NCBI GenBank assembly: GCA_022710775.1
Contig: JAKLGH010000009.1
Span: forward strand, 1 to 55,262
Length of the DNA: 55,262 nt
Direction: 5' to 3'
Source: Patescibacteria group bacterium
Lineage (GTDB): Bacteria > Patescibacteriota > Minisyncoccia > Minisyncoccales > UBA5738
The number at the start of each line of letters is the position of its first letter. Position 1 is the stretch's first letter. The position numbers and the translations under genes are program-made. A model generated the notes under the pieces. The model saw only the letters and a list, made by a program, of their open reading frames with translations, made no database searches and had not been told where the DNA came from. Shown piece by piece: positions 36,146 to 44,719 of this stretch.

Positions 36146-37428
36146 TCCTGCTCCACCTCCAACAGTGTTTTTATCAGATACGGATCGTTTGCCAGTTGGC
36201 TTTCCCTGATCAAGCGTTGGCTATAATCGATTTCTGAACGGCAAAATTGTACATAGCAATACTGACTTTCCGGTCCGTCGTCGCCCGAAACATTCTTAGG
36301 CTCTCCGACCAAGTAGTAGCTGTTTGCCTGCGGCGGTGCTAAAATCCTTAAACTCCTCGCATTGTACTTGTAGAATCCGTAGTATCCCAAAATCTCGCTG
36401 GTAAATCTGACAGGCTGGCCCAAACATTTAAAACTGCTAATGGGAAATTCCGGCTCGTAAGTATCCATCCCGTCGCCTTTCTTGGCGCATTGGGTAAACC
36501 AAACGCCTTTATCCAGTTTCATCATCGGATGAAAACCGGATTTTGGCGGCTCTTTGACTGTTCTCAACAAAGCCCGCCAATGGCGTTCTATCAATTTAAA
36601 CGTATCGCCAATACCCGGATGAATATACTTTACTTGAGATATTCCGTTCCGCACGCCGGCTAACCGGACGCCATCCGACCATTCATGGCAATTGATATCG
36701 CAAACCAGGCTGGAGAAGTTGTTTCCAAAAAAACTGGTCTCCGTCAACCCGCCAATCGCCAGCAGATGCGCGATTGCCATACCTTCCTTGGGCACATAAT
36801 CAGCATATCCGCAATTGTCGGCATCGCCCATGACAATGATTTGCGGGTCAATGATTGTTTCATGTCCTTTGGTTTTATGCCAGTCCATGGCAAATGATTC
36901 GTGCCGTTCGATGTAGTCATCATAATGGCGGCCCAAACGGGCTCTCAGCAAAGGCTCCCATAACGCTTCTTTTGAGTTTAGACCCTGCAGAAATGGATAT
37001 TTATACCACCTTAATATTTCTTCAAGGTCAACAATCTCAACCTTGCCGTATTTTCCCGATTCCAAATCGCGGAATTGCTGTTCCGTGATCCGGCCGCCGC
37101 GATGATCCCTGGCTTTGTCGTTATACTCAAAGCTGTAAGCTTTAAGTATTCCGTCCAGGGTGGACATCGGACCGATTCCGTGAGCCACTATCAAAATACG
37201 GTTGCCGCTTTGATCATATCCCATATACTCGGAGCTCAACGTGGTGAAATATCTCTCCCACGCGAACGTTCCAGGATAAGATGCCAATCGGGCTTCAACT
37301 ATATCCGGTAGTGTAGCAATCCTTCCTTTCTTGCCCATAAAGGCTGGAGATCTGGCCTGTTGCCAAGCCGCCACCAAACCTTTTGGATTATAGAAAGCCA
37401 TCGCTTTCTGTTTGTCTATTTCGCTCAT
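36136..37428 (-). CDS. Conserved-looking protein of unknown function (430 aa)
   Basis: Soluble, aromatic-rich. Segments with clear structure are RILIVAHGIGPMSTLDGILK (strand-loop-helix after a possible small-molecule loop), IIDPQIIVMGDADNCGYADY, HLLAIGGLTETSFFGNNFSS, then LVCDINCHEWSDGVRLAGVR, and QPVRFTSEILGYYGFYKYNA. Many His, Asp, Cys and Glu residues would suit a metal enzyme, but no known signature is met. I do not recognise the family. A good promoter lies 83 bp before the start. It overlaps an 87-aa gene downstream. Confidence 0.65.
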   Translation of the reverse strand: MSEIDKQKAMAFYNPKGLVAAWQQARSPAFMGKKGRIATLPDIVEARLASYPGTFAWERYFTTLSSEYMGYDQSGNRILIVAHGIGPMSTLDGILKAYSFEYNDKARDHRGGRITEQQFRDLESGKYGKVEIVDLEEILRWYKYPFLQGLNSKEALWEPLLRARLGRHYDDYIERHESFAMDWHKTKGHETIIDPQIIVMGDADNCGYADYVPKEGMAIAHLLAIGGLTETSFFGNNFSSLVCDINCHEWSDGVRLAGVRNGISQVKYIHPGIGDTFKLIERHWRALLRTVKEPPKSGFHPMMKLDKGVWFTQCAKKGDGMDTYEPEFPISSFKCLGQPVRFTSEILGYYGFYKYNARSLRILAPPQANSYYLVGEPKNVSGDDGPESQYCYVQFCRSEIDYSQRLIRESQLANDPYLIKTLLEVEQEWQ

Positions 37429-37510
37429 TTTATATTCCTCTTTCCTTGTTTTAAGGTTTTAGAGTCTTTTTAAGGTGCTGTTGCCGATCTTTTAATTACG
37501 GCAAGTCTTT

Positions 37511-37539
37511 ATTATAACAACTTGTTTCAATAAAGTCAA
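37511..37539 (-). promoter_or_regulatory. Promoter of the 430-aa/87-aa pair
   Basis: TTGACT (37534-37539), a 17-nt spacer and TATAAT (37511-37516) on the minus strand, giving an untranslated leader of about 75 nt. Confidence 0.75.
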
Positions 37540-37580
37540 TCAGAAACTTTATCAGTCTCAATGAGCAGTTGCCCGAATAG

Positions 37581-37601
37581 AAAACCGCTCTTAAGCGGCT
37601 T
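37581..37601 (-). terminator. Terminator of the P-type ATPase gene
   Basis: CCGCT/AGCGG stem followed on the minus strand by TTTTC. Confidence 0.7.
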
Positions 37602-37627
37602 TAAGCCTCGGCCAATTTGAAAACCGG

Positions 37628-39997
37628 TTAAGCGGGCTTGTTTTTAAACCAGCTTAACGCAAATCGGTGTTGCAGAAAACCGGCCGCAAAAATTATGCCC
37701 GAGGTAACGGCTGTTTGAACTAAAGTCGGAGGAACCAATTCGAAGAAACCCGATAAAGGCTTGGCGTAGATCGTGGCGGATAAAACCCCCAGAACCGCTA
37801 ACCCAAGTACGGCAAGTATAGATGCCTGCTTCCTGTTCGGTATGGTGTCGTAGTTAAAAGCCGCCAGCACGAAAAACCAATAACCCAGCGCAGTAAGCGC
37901 GATAACGATCAAAGAATTTGAATCGGAATGTTTAAGAACGCCCGGGACCAAAAGAAAAACCAAAGCGGCGGCCACAGCCATAATAATTCCGTTGATCGTG
38001 GAAAACGGCAGGATTTTTTTTGTGAAAGATATCTTGCGGTTGGAATCCTCCCCGATGGAGAGAAAGATAGTCCAATAGATCATTGGCAGCCAAACTGTGA
38101 AATAATTAATGATTGTGGTATTGCTCGGAGACAGAGGATAAGAATAGCCAAGAAAGGCCATTATCAAGAAAAGCACTATGCCCATCACAACCTTGCTGAA
38201 AAAAACGCTCGCGATAAGACCAATATTGGTAATGATCGCTTCCGCCAAATGAACCCCCTTGGGCAAGGCAACAAAACTATTATCGACCAGAACAACTTGG
38301 GCGATGTTCCTGGTCGCACCGGCCCCGTCGAACATGGCAATACCAAGATCGGCTTTTTTGATAGCTAGAGCGTCGTTCGCTCCATCGCCAACCATCGCGG
38401 TAAACCCTGATTTTTTCAGCAGATTGATGATCTTCTCCTTCTGCGCGGGCTTGATGCGGGCAAACAAATGGAAAGCTGGCACCCTTTCTTCGTATTGCAC
38501 ATCATCCCAAAATTCCATTTCCGGCCCTGTTATCACCATATCGGTATATTTGATCCCGGCTTGTTCCGCAACAGCTTTCACGGTTTGGGGGTTATCCCCG
38601 GAAATTACCCTTATCAATGCGCCCCTCTTTTGGAAAAAATCGATGATTTTCGCCGTTCCCCGCCTTAAACGATCCGAAAGAACAAACAAAGCAAGGGGCC
38701 TAAGAACCGCTATTCCCGACGAAGCCTCGGAAGGCTTGCTAACATCTTCGGTCAAAAGCACCAAACGTTTCGCTTTCGGCGAATAAAAATTAATCTGTTC
38801 GTAGAGCCAGCGTCTTTCGTTATCATCCCGGATAAATTCCATTAGTATATCTGGAGCGCCCATTACAACTTTCAAGTATTTTTCCCCGACCCTTAACGTA
38901 GCGCCGCCGTATTTCCTTTCAGAAGAAAACGGCACCGCATCGATAACCGCTCCGTTAAACGGGGAATTAACCTTTTCCTGTATCGCCTTGGCAATGCCCG
39001 AGGTATCGTTGTTGGCATCGATATATCCTACAGCGATTTGCTCAACAACGGAATGTTCGTTATCTCCGTAAAGAATAATTTCTTCCATTACCGGACGGTT
39101 TATTGTAAGCGTACCGGTTTTATCGATGCAAAGATTCTTAATCCGGCCAAGTTTTTCTGAAGCGTTGATCTCTTGCATCAAAATTCGTTCTTTCGACAAT
39201 TTAATCGCTCCGTACGCAAAAAGCATCGTGGTAAAAAGAATAAGGCCTTGAGGAACCAAGGTTCCGGTAAGAGCACCGATATCTTTAATCATGGAAACAA
39301 ACAACTCGTTCACAGTCAAACCATGGCCGATAACATAGACAACAATCACCAAAAGAACATAAGACATGTACTTAACGAAAGAATTCAAAGCTTTTTGGAT
39401 CGGACTGGGGTTCGGATCGTATTTTTTTATTTTTTCGGTCATCAAACAGACATAGCTGTCCCGCGGCCGGTTTTTAACGGCCAGCAAGGCATTGCCCGCC
39501 ATTGCTACGCTTCCAGCCAAAACACTGTCTCCTTTGCTTTTTCTGATGTAATTAGACTCTCCCGTGATCAAAGCTTCGTTCACTTCCAAATTTCCGCTCT
39601 CGATCAATTCCCCGTCCGCTGGTATCTGATCTCCAAGCCCGATCTTCAAAATATCGTTTTTGGCTATCTGATCAAGGGTTATCTGCTCTTCTCTTCCGTC
39701 TTTTCTTACGCGTACGACCCTTGGAGCCAAAAGGATCCTCAATTTTTCCAAAGCAATCTTGGCCCGGAGGTCCTGTATGATTCCGATAATAAGATTTAAA
39801 AATATTATTCCGCCCAAAAACAACGATTCGTGCACTTCGCCGAAAATTAGCAATAAAAGAGAAACAATCAGAAAAATACCGTTGACGAGATTAACGGTAT
39901 TCTGAATCAAAACATCTTTGAGGTTTTTACGGATAACCGAAAAAGGCGAAATATCTTCTTTAACCGGCTGTTTTTTTGCAGTTTTTTTCTTTGGCAT
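37628..39997 (-). CDS. Cation-transporting P-type ATPase (CtpE-like)
   Basis: 789 aa. The phosphorylated Asp is D292 in CIDKTGTLT; the actuator motif is ITGES (144-148). The nucleotide domain has KVVMGAPDILMEF, and the hinge GDGANDALAIKKADLGIAM binds magnesium. In membrane helix 4 the family's PEGL becomes VPQGL (248-252), as in the CtpE group of bacterial P-type ATPases, for which calcium uptake has been described; the ion here is not proven. There are about eight to ten hydrophobic segments, four of them at the C-terminal end. The start is preceded by poly-Lys, and no partner gene is adjacent. Confidence 0.92.
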   Translation of the reverse strand: MPKKKTAKKQPVKEDISPFSVIRKNLKDVLIQNTVNLVNGIFLIVSLLLLIFGEVHESLFLGGIIFLNLIIGIIQDLRAKIALEKLRILLAPRVVRVRKDGREEQITLDQIAKNDILKIGLGDQIPADGELIESGNLEVNEALITGESNYIRKSKGDSVLAGSVAMAGNALLAVKNRPRDSYVCLMTEKIKKYDPNPSPIQKALNSFVKYMSYVLLVIVVYVIGHGLTVNELFVSMIKDIGALTGTLVPQGLILFTTMLFAYGAIKLSKERILMQEINASEKLGRIKNLCIDKTGTLTINRPVMEEIILYGDNEHSVVEQIAVGYIDANNDTSGIAKAIQEKVNSPFNGAVIDAVPFSSERKYGGATLRVGEKYLKVVMGAPDILMEFIRDDNERRWLYEQINFYSPKAKRLVLLTEDVSKPSEASSGIAVLRPLALFVLSDRLRRGTAKIIDFFQKRGALIRVISGDNPQTVKAVAEQAGIKYTDMVITGPEMEFWDDVQYEERVPAFHLFARIKPAQKEKIINLLKKSGFTAMVGDGANDALAIKKADLGIAMFDGAGATRNIAQVVLVDNSFVALPKGVHLAEAIITNIGLIASVFFSKVVMGIVLFLIMAFLGYSYPLSPSNTTIINYFTVWLPMIYWTIFLSIGEDSNRKISFTKKILPFSTINGIIMAVAAALVFLLVPGVLKHSDSNSLIVIALTALGYWFFVLAAFNYDTIPNRKQASILAVLGLAVLGVLSATIYAKPLSGFFELVPPTLVQTAVTSGIIFAAGFLQHRFALSWFKNKPA

Positions 39998-40117
39998 ACC
40001 AACGCGAATCCATCAACAAAACCATTGTCGACGGCAATGTTTGATTATATCAAAAAAAAACCGGCTTTACGATTTACCGGTTTTTTATGCCGCAAAAACT
40101 GGCTCCCGCATAAAAAA

Positions 40118-40137
40118 AGCGCGTCTTTCGCGCTCTA
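40118..40137 (-). terminator. Terminator of the DUF1385-like gene
   Basis: AGCGCG/CGCGCT stem followed on the minus strand by TTTTTTT. A second hairpin with T-run, CCGG/CCGG, lies at 40047-40086. Confidence 0.75.
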
Positions 40138-40176
40138 AAAACTCACAATAGTCTATATGGCCAAATCTGTCGCGGC

Positions 40177-40965
40177 TTAATCCGCTGGCAGGGATTCATG
40201 CGCCTCTATCAATCCAAGCACCGCCTGGCGGGCGGTTTCCAGCTCGATCTCACCGGGAACAGAAGTAGTCACGTGCCTTTGCAGTAAATAAGCCAGCTGC
40301 GACGTGATCGGAAGCTTGTCTAATCCTTTATGAGCATCGATTTGCAAAACCGCCTCCATCAGCAGCAGCTGTAACGCTATCGGAAAAAACGAAGCCAGAG
40401 GCAAAAAATCCATAACCGGAAACTTAAAAAATAAATCGGGCACCAGTTGGGCGATCATGAATCCTATGGCGATTCGGCCGCCGCAATGGGGATCGATCCT
40501 GTTTTGCGCCTTTATTGTTTCAATGTCGATTTTTCCGGCTGATACGTAGGCCGCGATAGCCATGTGCTCGGCTCCGTGCCACCGGCCAATCGATCGCTTA
40601 ATGACAACGCCGATTAGCGCTAACGAAGTAACGTCTAGAATCCAGAAATTCTCGACTACCGTTGCCGTGCCTCCCGGAACCGCCAACCCCAGAATCTCGA
40701 TAACGCTAAGAATGGCGCCGAATAGCAGCAAAAAGAAAAAAAGATCCTTTATGCCGAAATTCGAAACCAGAAATAAAAACAATTTTAATGTTTTTGGTAT
40801 GGGATATTTTCGCGGCCCAAGGACATATTTGGTTAATCCAGGCAGTTTTTTGACGCGACAAACGATTTTTTTGTCGGGGCCACAAATCGCGGTCGACGTG
40901 AAACGATCCGAAACCACGCTGATGCTGCGCGGCAGCGATTTTCCTCCGATTATCCTAACGGCCAT
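40177..40965 (-). CDS. DUF1385-family membrane protein (YqhQ-like)
   Basis: 262 aa. At least three transmembrane segments (about 70-95, 105-130, 170-215). The family signature is RWHGAEHMAIAAYVSAGKID followed by NRIDPHCGGRIAIGF: the 'HGAEH' with Glu/His and the 'HpRCG' block suggest a metal-dependent intramembrane enzyme, but the biochemical function of DUF1385 is not known. Length is slightly below the usual ~300. It stands alone with its own terminator downstream of the P-type ATPase. Confidence 0.75.
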   Translation of the reverse strand: MAVRIIGGKSLPRSISVVSDRFTSTAICGPDKKIVCRVKKLPGLTKYVLGPRKYPIPKTLKLFLFLVSNFGIKDLFFFLLLFGAILSVIEILGLAVPGGTATVVENFWILDVTSLALIGVVIKRSIGRWHGAEHMAIAAYVSAGKIDIETIKAQNRIDPHCGGRIAIGFMIAQLVPDLFFKFPVMDFLPLASFFPIALQLLLMEAVLQIDAHKGLDKLPITSQLAYLLQRHVTTSVPGEIELETARQAVLGLIEAHESLPAD

Positions 40966-41043
40966 AACAATCCACCTTCAATTCTTAAAGATCTTGATTG
41001 ATCAAAAAATAATAACATTAAAATAGCTGCATGTCAAAGAGAA

Positions 41044-41066
41044 AACCGCTGGTTGGCGGTTTTTTC
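41044..41066 (-). terminator. Terminator of the cupin gene
   Basis: AACCGC/GCGGTT stem followed on the minus strand by TTCTCTTT; T-rich on the other side too. Confidence 0.7.
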
Positions 41067-41088
41067 TTTTCTTTGGCTTTAAATCTAA

Positions 41089-41487
41089 TTATTCCGTTGT
41101 TTTGCCGTCGAATTCCGGACCGTCAGCCATCGCTTCTTCTTTGGTCGCTCTCATAACCCCGTCTTGGTGGTGCGCCGGCGAATAAATGGTGTAAAGTTTC
41201 AGATCCTCGCTTCCGGAAACATTCACAACATTGTGCTCCGCTCCTGCGGGAACCACGATCGCGGATCCGTCTTTAACTTCGTATTCGTTGCCGTCGATTA
41301 CCACTTTTCCAACGCCCTTTTCAAAACGGAAAAACTGGTCATTTTCATTATGTATTTCCATGCCAATTTCTTCTCCCGGCTTCAAACTCATCAAAACCAG
41401 CTGGCTGTATTTTGACGTATAAAGCACTTTGCGAAAATTATTATTGGCTAATGTTTCTTTTTCGATATCTATGTTAAATCCTTTCAT
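41089..41487 (-). CDS. Cupin-domain protein
   Basis: 132 aa, single cupin barrel. Motif 1 is GEEIGMEIHNENDQFFRFEKG, where His, Asn/Glu and Gln would hold a metal, with HxN in place of the usual HxH; motif 2 is VVPAGAEHNVVN with the last metal His. YSQLVLMSLKPGEEIG and the tail LYTIYSPAHHQDGVM match a common mannose-6-phosphate-isomerase-like cupin group of unknown substrate. It begins about 30 bp after the mscL stop on the same strand, so the two may share a transcript. Confidence 0.88.
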   Translation of the reverse strand: MKGFNIDIEKETLANNNFRKVLYTSKYSQLVLMSLKPGEEIGMEIHNENDQFFRFEKGVGKVVIDGNEYEVKDGSAIVVPAGAEHNVVNVSGSEDLKLYTIYSPAHHQDGVMRATKEEAMADGPEFDGKTTE

Positions 41488-41520
41488 GTTTTTAATTTAT
41501 TATTTCAACTTATTAAAATT

Positions 41521-41823
41521 TTAATCTTTCTTTCTGTCGAGCTTATCCAAGCCGATTAGCTTGACCCCGTAATAAACTACGAGAGCAATAACCAAAAAAT
41601 CGACAATAACGCTTAAAAGATCTCCATATAGGATCTGCGCCGAACCAACGTTAATTGAGGCGGCTCTTAATCCTTGAGCTGAACCAAGAGCCAACCCAAG
41701 GAACGGATTAATAACATCAGTAACAAGCGCCGACACTACCTTTGAAACTGCTCCGCCAAGAATAAAACCGACAGCTAAACCAACAACCCCTTGCTCGCGG
41801 ATAAAATCAATAAATCCTTTCAT
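41521..41823 (-). CDS. mscL: Large-conductance mechanosensitive channel, short form
   Basis: 100 aa against about 130-150 in most bacteria. It begins KGFIDFIREQGVVGLAVGFI, the N-terminal amphipathic helix and TM1; TM2 is SVIVDFLVIALVVYYGVKLI. The pore-lining Gly/Ala repeats AVGFILGGAVSKVV are kept. The cytoplasmic C-terminal helix is nearly absent (ends DKLDRKKD), and the periplasmic loop is short. MscL opens under membrane tension and lets solutes out on osmotic downshift. It lies upstream of the cupin gene on the same strand. Confidence 0.92.
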   Translation of the reverse strand: MKGFIDFIREQGVVGLAVGFILGGAVSKVVSALVTDVINPFLGLALGSAQGLRAASINVGSAQILYGDLLSVIVDFLVIALVVYYGVKLIGLDKLDRKKD

Positions 41824-41948
41824 ATTTTTTATGTTTATGATTTATTGAAATATAATTTATTGAAATACGACCTTATCAATATAATTATAACAAAAAAACG
41901 GCCAGCTTAAAATTCATCTCCGGCGCTCCTTTATGAAACAGTTTGTCC

Positions 41949-42539
41949 TTACCCGACCAAATTGGCCAGTTTTTTCATATCAAATACTCCGCTTTCCGCT
42001 TCAACAGCCAGGAAACCGTACTTTTCAACTTCTTTCTTTAACCAATCGTTAAAAGCCAAAACCCATTCTACTTCTTTTTCTTTCACCTCATCGGAATATT
42101 CTTGTGATTTTGCCCATAATCCGCGTTTATAAATAACCTCTCTGATTTTTTCTTTATCCGGGTTGAATAAAAAAACCGGTTTAATTCCCTTATAATCCTT
42201 AAAATCCCTAGCGACTAATTCCGGCAGAATCGCTACCCCCTCAACAATAAACGAATCCCAGTCATAATCGGTATTAATCCAAGCTTTAGCTCCCTTCCAA
42301 ACATCGTAGCTTTCTTTATTTTGGTCTTCCATAACCTGCAACGGCGAATGTGTCGCCAAGTAGTCCTCGGGTTTTTTATCCAAAAAATAAAAAAGGCTGG
42401 GATATTCCTTGGGACTGGCGATCTCTCTCATGAATTCCCGGATACTGTCGGTGGAAAACCAAGGAATCCCAAATTCTTTTGAAAGAGCACTGGCCGCGAA
42501 ACTTTTGCCGACACAGGGTGCTCCTCCGATCAAAATCAC
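41949..42539 (-). CDS. P-loop kinase-like protein (2-phosphoglycerate kinase type)
   Basis: 196 aa. Walker A is GGAPCVGKS at the N-terminus, followed by FSTDSIREFMREI, a lid region, and a strand-loop FIVEGVAILPELVARDFKDY that resembles 2-phosphoglycerate kinase-like and zeta-toxin-like P-loop kinases. Substrate unknown. The frame begins with GTG at 42539. An ATG 11 nt upstream is out of frame by one base in an A8 run (42540-42547); one extra A would give MKKKVILIGGAPCVGKS, a more usual start. So the gene may really start at 42550 with a sequencing or natural frameshift, or use GTG. It stands alone between mscL and the palindrome cluster. Confidence 0.7.
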   Translation of the reverse strand: MILIGGAPCVGKSFAASALSKEFGIPWFSTDSIREFMREIASPKEYPSLFYFLDKKPEDYLATHSPLQVMEDQNKESYDVWKGAKAWINTDYDWDSFIVEGVAILPELVARDFKDYKGIKPVFLFNPDKEKIREVIYKRGLWAKSQEYSDEVKEKEVEWVLAFNDWLKKEVEKYGFLAVEAESGVFDMKKLANLVG

Positions 42540-42721
42540 TTTTTTTTCATATTTTTCTGCTTAAAAATAGTTGGGCGGCGCTAATTAATAACCGGTTTAT
42601 GCTTAAAATCCATTCCGCCGGACAAAGCAAACTATCCATGCCAATTAATTGGCATAATATTGGTTATTAAACGGAGATATCTATAAGAAACCATCCGGCC
42701 TATCCGAAACGTTTTTATAAC

Positions 42722-42757
42722 CTACCCCGGGGTAAAGCCCCGGGGTATTCTGCCAGT
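42722..42757. repeat. GC-rich palindromic repeat
   Basis: TACCCCGGGG-taaa-GCCCCGGGGTA followed by TTCTGCCAG. Same family as copies at 11.7 and 13.85 kb. It lies in a 358-bp stretch without genes. Confidence 0.65.
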
Positions 42758-42789
42758 TAAATCGAATTTATATTTTCCGTTGGTATTTC

Positions 42790-42848
42790 GCCTCCCGGGG
42801 TTCGAGCCCCCGGGCGGAGTCCAGAGGAAGCTTCCTCTGGACTCCGCC
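42790..42848. repeat. Palindrome cluster including a 36-bp perfect inverted repeat
   Basis: CTCCCGGGG-ttcgag-CCCCCGGG (42792-42813) runs straight into a 36-bp perfect palindrome (42813-42848) with arms GGCGGAGTCCAGAGGAAG and centre AAGCTT. The first palindrome with GGGGTTCGAGCCCC looks like a tRNA T-arm, and GGCGGAGTCCA like an acceptor 3' end, but no other tRNA parts are present. Confidence 0.75.
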
Positions 42849-42907
42849 TTAATTTGTTTCCAGGACTTGCCCCGGGGTCTACAAATTAATAAAAAAATTA
42901 AAAAAGA

Positions 42908-43477
42908 TTAAAAAACCGGATCACCTTCTTTGGGAAATACCGGGACTTCTCCATTGATTTTCTCATATACGCCTTCCGCGTCGACCGACTGGCCGAATCC
43001 GCAGGCAAGGCCTCGGGAACTGGAACCGCCAACCGCTTTAATAACTGCTTTATTGGCATCGAAAATAATCTCAAATTTGCAATTCCCAAATTCGTTGTTT
43101 TCATAAATAGCGCTGTTTCCGCTAATGGCTGCTTTTCCCGAATAAATCTTCCCCGAGTTAAAATCCGGAGCGGAACCGCTCAAAGAAAGCGCCAAATCTA
43201 TCTCTTCTGCCGATACTTGTTTTACCAAAAGCTTGCCGCCCGCTTTGCCTTGAGCTCCGTTTTCTCCCCAATTGAACGAATATGTTCCCGTAAATTGAAC
43301 ATTCTTGGCTGTTTTGATGCTGGGTGCTTTTCTGTAAATGATAGTGTCGGCGTAATCCATTCCTTCTTGAGCCATAATATCGTTAACATATATTACGGAA
43401 ATACCGCCGACCGCGCCGGCAATAAGCGCTATAATGATAACATAAAACCAATTTGTTTTTCCTTTTTTAATAAACAT
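42908..43477 (-). CDS. Membrane-anchored protein with an exported beta-rich domain (189 aa)
   Basis: ATG 43477 (MFIKKGKTNWFYVIIIALIA) is favoured by AAGGA 8 nt upstream over a frame starting at 43510. One N-terminal helix (about 10-35) anchors a beta-rich domain with VQFTGTYSFNWGENGAQGKA, LLVKQVSAEEIDLALSLSGS and NCKFEIIFDANKAVIKAVGG. One pair of cysteines (NCKF, GLACGF) may form a disulphide. No known family. It lies upstream of the sortase region. Confidence 0.7.
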   Translation of the reverse strand: MFIKKGKTNWFYVIIIALIAGAVGGISVIYVNDIMAQEGMDYADTIIYRKAPSIKTAKNVQFTGTYSFNWGENGAQGKAGGKLLVKQVSAEEIDLALSLSGSAPDFNSGKIYSGKAAISGNSAIYENNEFGNCKFEIIFDANKAVIKAVGGSSSRGLACGFGQSVDAEGVYEKINGEVPVFPKEGDPVF

Positions 43478-43510
43478 AATTGAATCCTTAGCTTGTTGAT
43501 TATCAGGCAA

Positions 43511-43717
43511 TCGACAAACTAGAGCTTAAATAATTATTATTAATTATAACAAGCTTATTGTTTCAAAACAATTTTTCTTAAAAAAATAAACCAACCTAAG
43601 CCCTCAAACCGGGGTTTGCGGCCCGTTAGACGCCAGAATTTTTAAAAATCCCGTTTTCGGTTAACATCCGTCTGATCTAATGTTCTGCTATTGCAAATAA
43701 TGAAATTTACCGACTGG
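43511..43717. other. Non-coding gap before the sortase gene
   Basis: Holds a degenerate IS200-end-like stretch (CCGGGGTTTGCGGCCCG) and AT-rich sequence. No promoter with consensus boxes or ORF with a ribosome site is seen. Confidence 0.4.
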
Positions 43718-44659
43718 TCAATTATGGACGAATGCGGCCTGGACTACGATTCTTTGCCTGTCTTTGCCCGGCGGCCAGCAGGACATTAATACTAAAGTAT
43801 TTCCTTTGGGATTTTTTTCAACGATGCTGCCGCCTCTCTCGATGATCTGGGTATCCAGCACCCTGTAATAATACTTGGAACCATTGTGATCAACGTCAAC
43901 CATGTCGCCGGGTGCCAGTAAATTTAGTTTTGAAAAAGCGTGATCGTATTTGATGTTCGGCCAGCCGGCCGGAGCGCTATGGCCCAATATGACCGTTAAG
44001 CCGGTTTCCCCGAATGCCGCCGACCCGGGATACAGAACTACCCCATGATCAAGCAAATCGTGCAAGGTTTTCAAATCTGTTGAAGCGGTCTTGATTATAG
44101 GCGCTTTTGAACCGATTTTTCTGATTATAACCGTATTTTTATCTTCGGACTTGGCGCTTCCAAGCTTTTCTTTAGTTTCTAACGTTTCTGCGTCCTCTGA
44201 TCCGCTCTCTTCATTGTTTGCGGTCTTTTCCGATTGCTTATCCGAGTCTCCGCCATCTTCACTGTTGCCGATATCGCTGTCGCTTTCGTCATCGGATTTT
44301 GTTTCAACGTGATTATTATTGCCTTCCCCCTCTTGCTCTTCATCATCATTAATTTTTAATTCGCCCTGCTCTTTCTGATTTTCCGCTTTTTCGTTTGCCT
44401 CTTCCAAGTCTTCATCTTTTTGCATTTCGTCTTTTGCTTCCTGCTTATCAACCGGCGGCATATCGTCGGAAATCGTAGCCGTATCTTTCGTTTTATCGCC
44501 ATAAGATAAAAAATTCCGCACCTTTTCGTAATTTGCCGCAGAATAAACCGCAAAAAAAAGAATTCCCGCTAAAATTAGAACAACCAGTTTTACCGGTAAG
44601 GGAGAGGCGCTGTTCTTATTTTTCTTTCGGTATACGACAATATTTTGGGAATCGTCCAT
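43718..44659 (-). CDS. Sortase with long acidic stalk
   Basis: 313 aa. One N-terminal transmembrane helix (about 22-44), then about 120 residues of Glu/Asp/Lys/Asn/Ser-rich low-complexity stalk (about 55-175), then the sortase domain. Catalytic residues are His227 (VILGHSAP), Cys294 (LVLMSCWPP) and Arg302 (GKDRQRIVV). Sortases cut a C-terminal sorting signal and join the protein to the wall or to other pilins. The class is not certain; the LMSCWPPGKDRQR block resembles class D/E-like sortases. It lies next to the Cys-rich surface protein at 44720 (60 bp apart, same strand), a possible substrate, although no LPXTG motif is visible there or in the other surface proteins. Confidence 0.9.
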   Translation of the reverse strand: MDDSQNIVVYRKKNKNSASPLPVKLVVLILAGILFFAVYSAANYEKVRNFLSYGDKTKDTATISDDMPPVDKQEAKDEMQKDEDLEEANEKAENQKEQGELKINDDEEQEGEGNNNHVETKSDDESDSDIGNSEDGGDSDKQSEKTANNEESGSEDAETLETKEKLGSAKSEDKNTVIIRKIGSKAPIIKTASTDLKTLHDLLDHGVVLYPGSAAFGETGLTVILGHSAPAGWPNIKYDHAFSKLNLLAPGDMVDVDHNGSKYYYRVLDTQIIERGGSIVEKNPKGNTLVLMSCWPPGKDRQRIVVQAAFVHN

Positions 44660-44719
44660 ATTTGCTTTACGTAATCTGGATTAGAATTGATAAAACTTAA
44701 AAGAAATAAATCAGCCCGC

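Noticed and set aside
42792-42823. tRNA gene (T-arm and acceptor-like end with CCA)
   Set aside because: No D-arm, anticodon arm or matching 5' acceptor strand; explained by overlapping palindromes.
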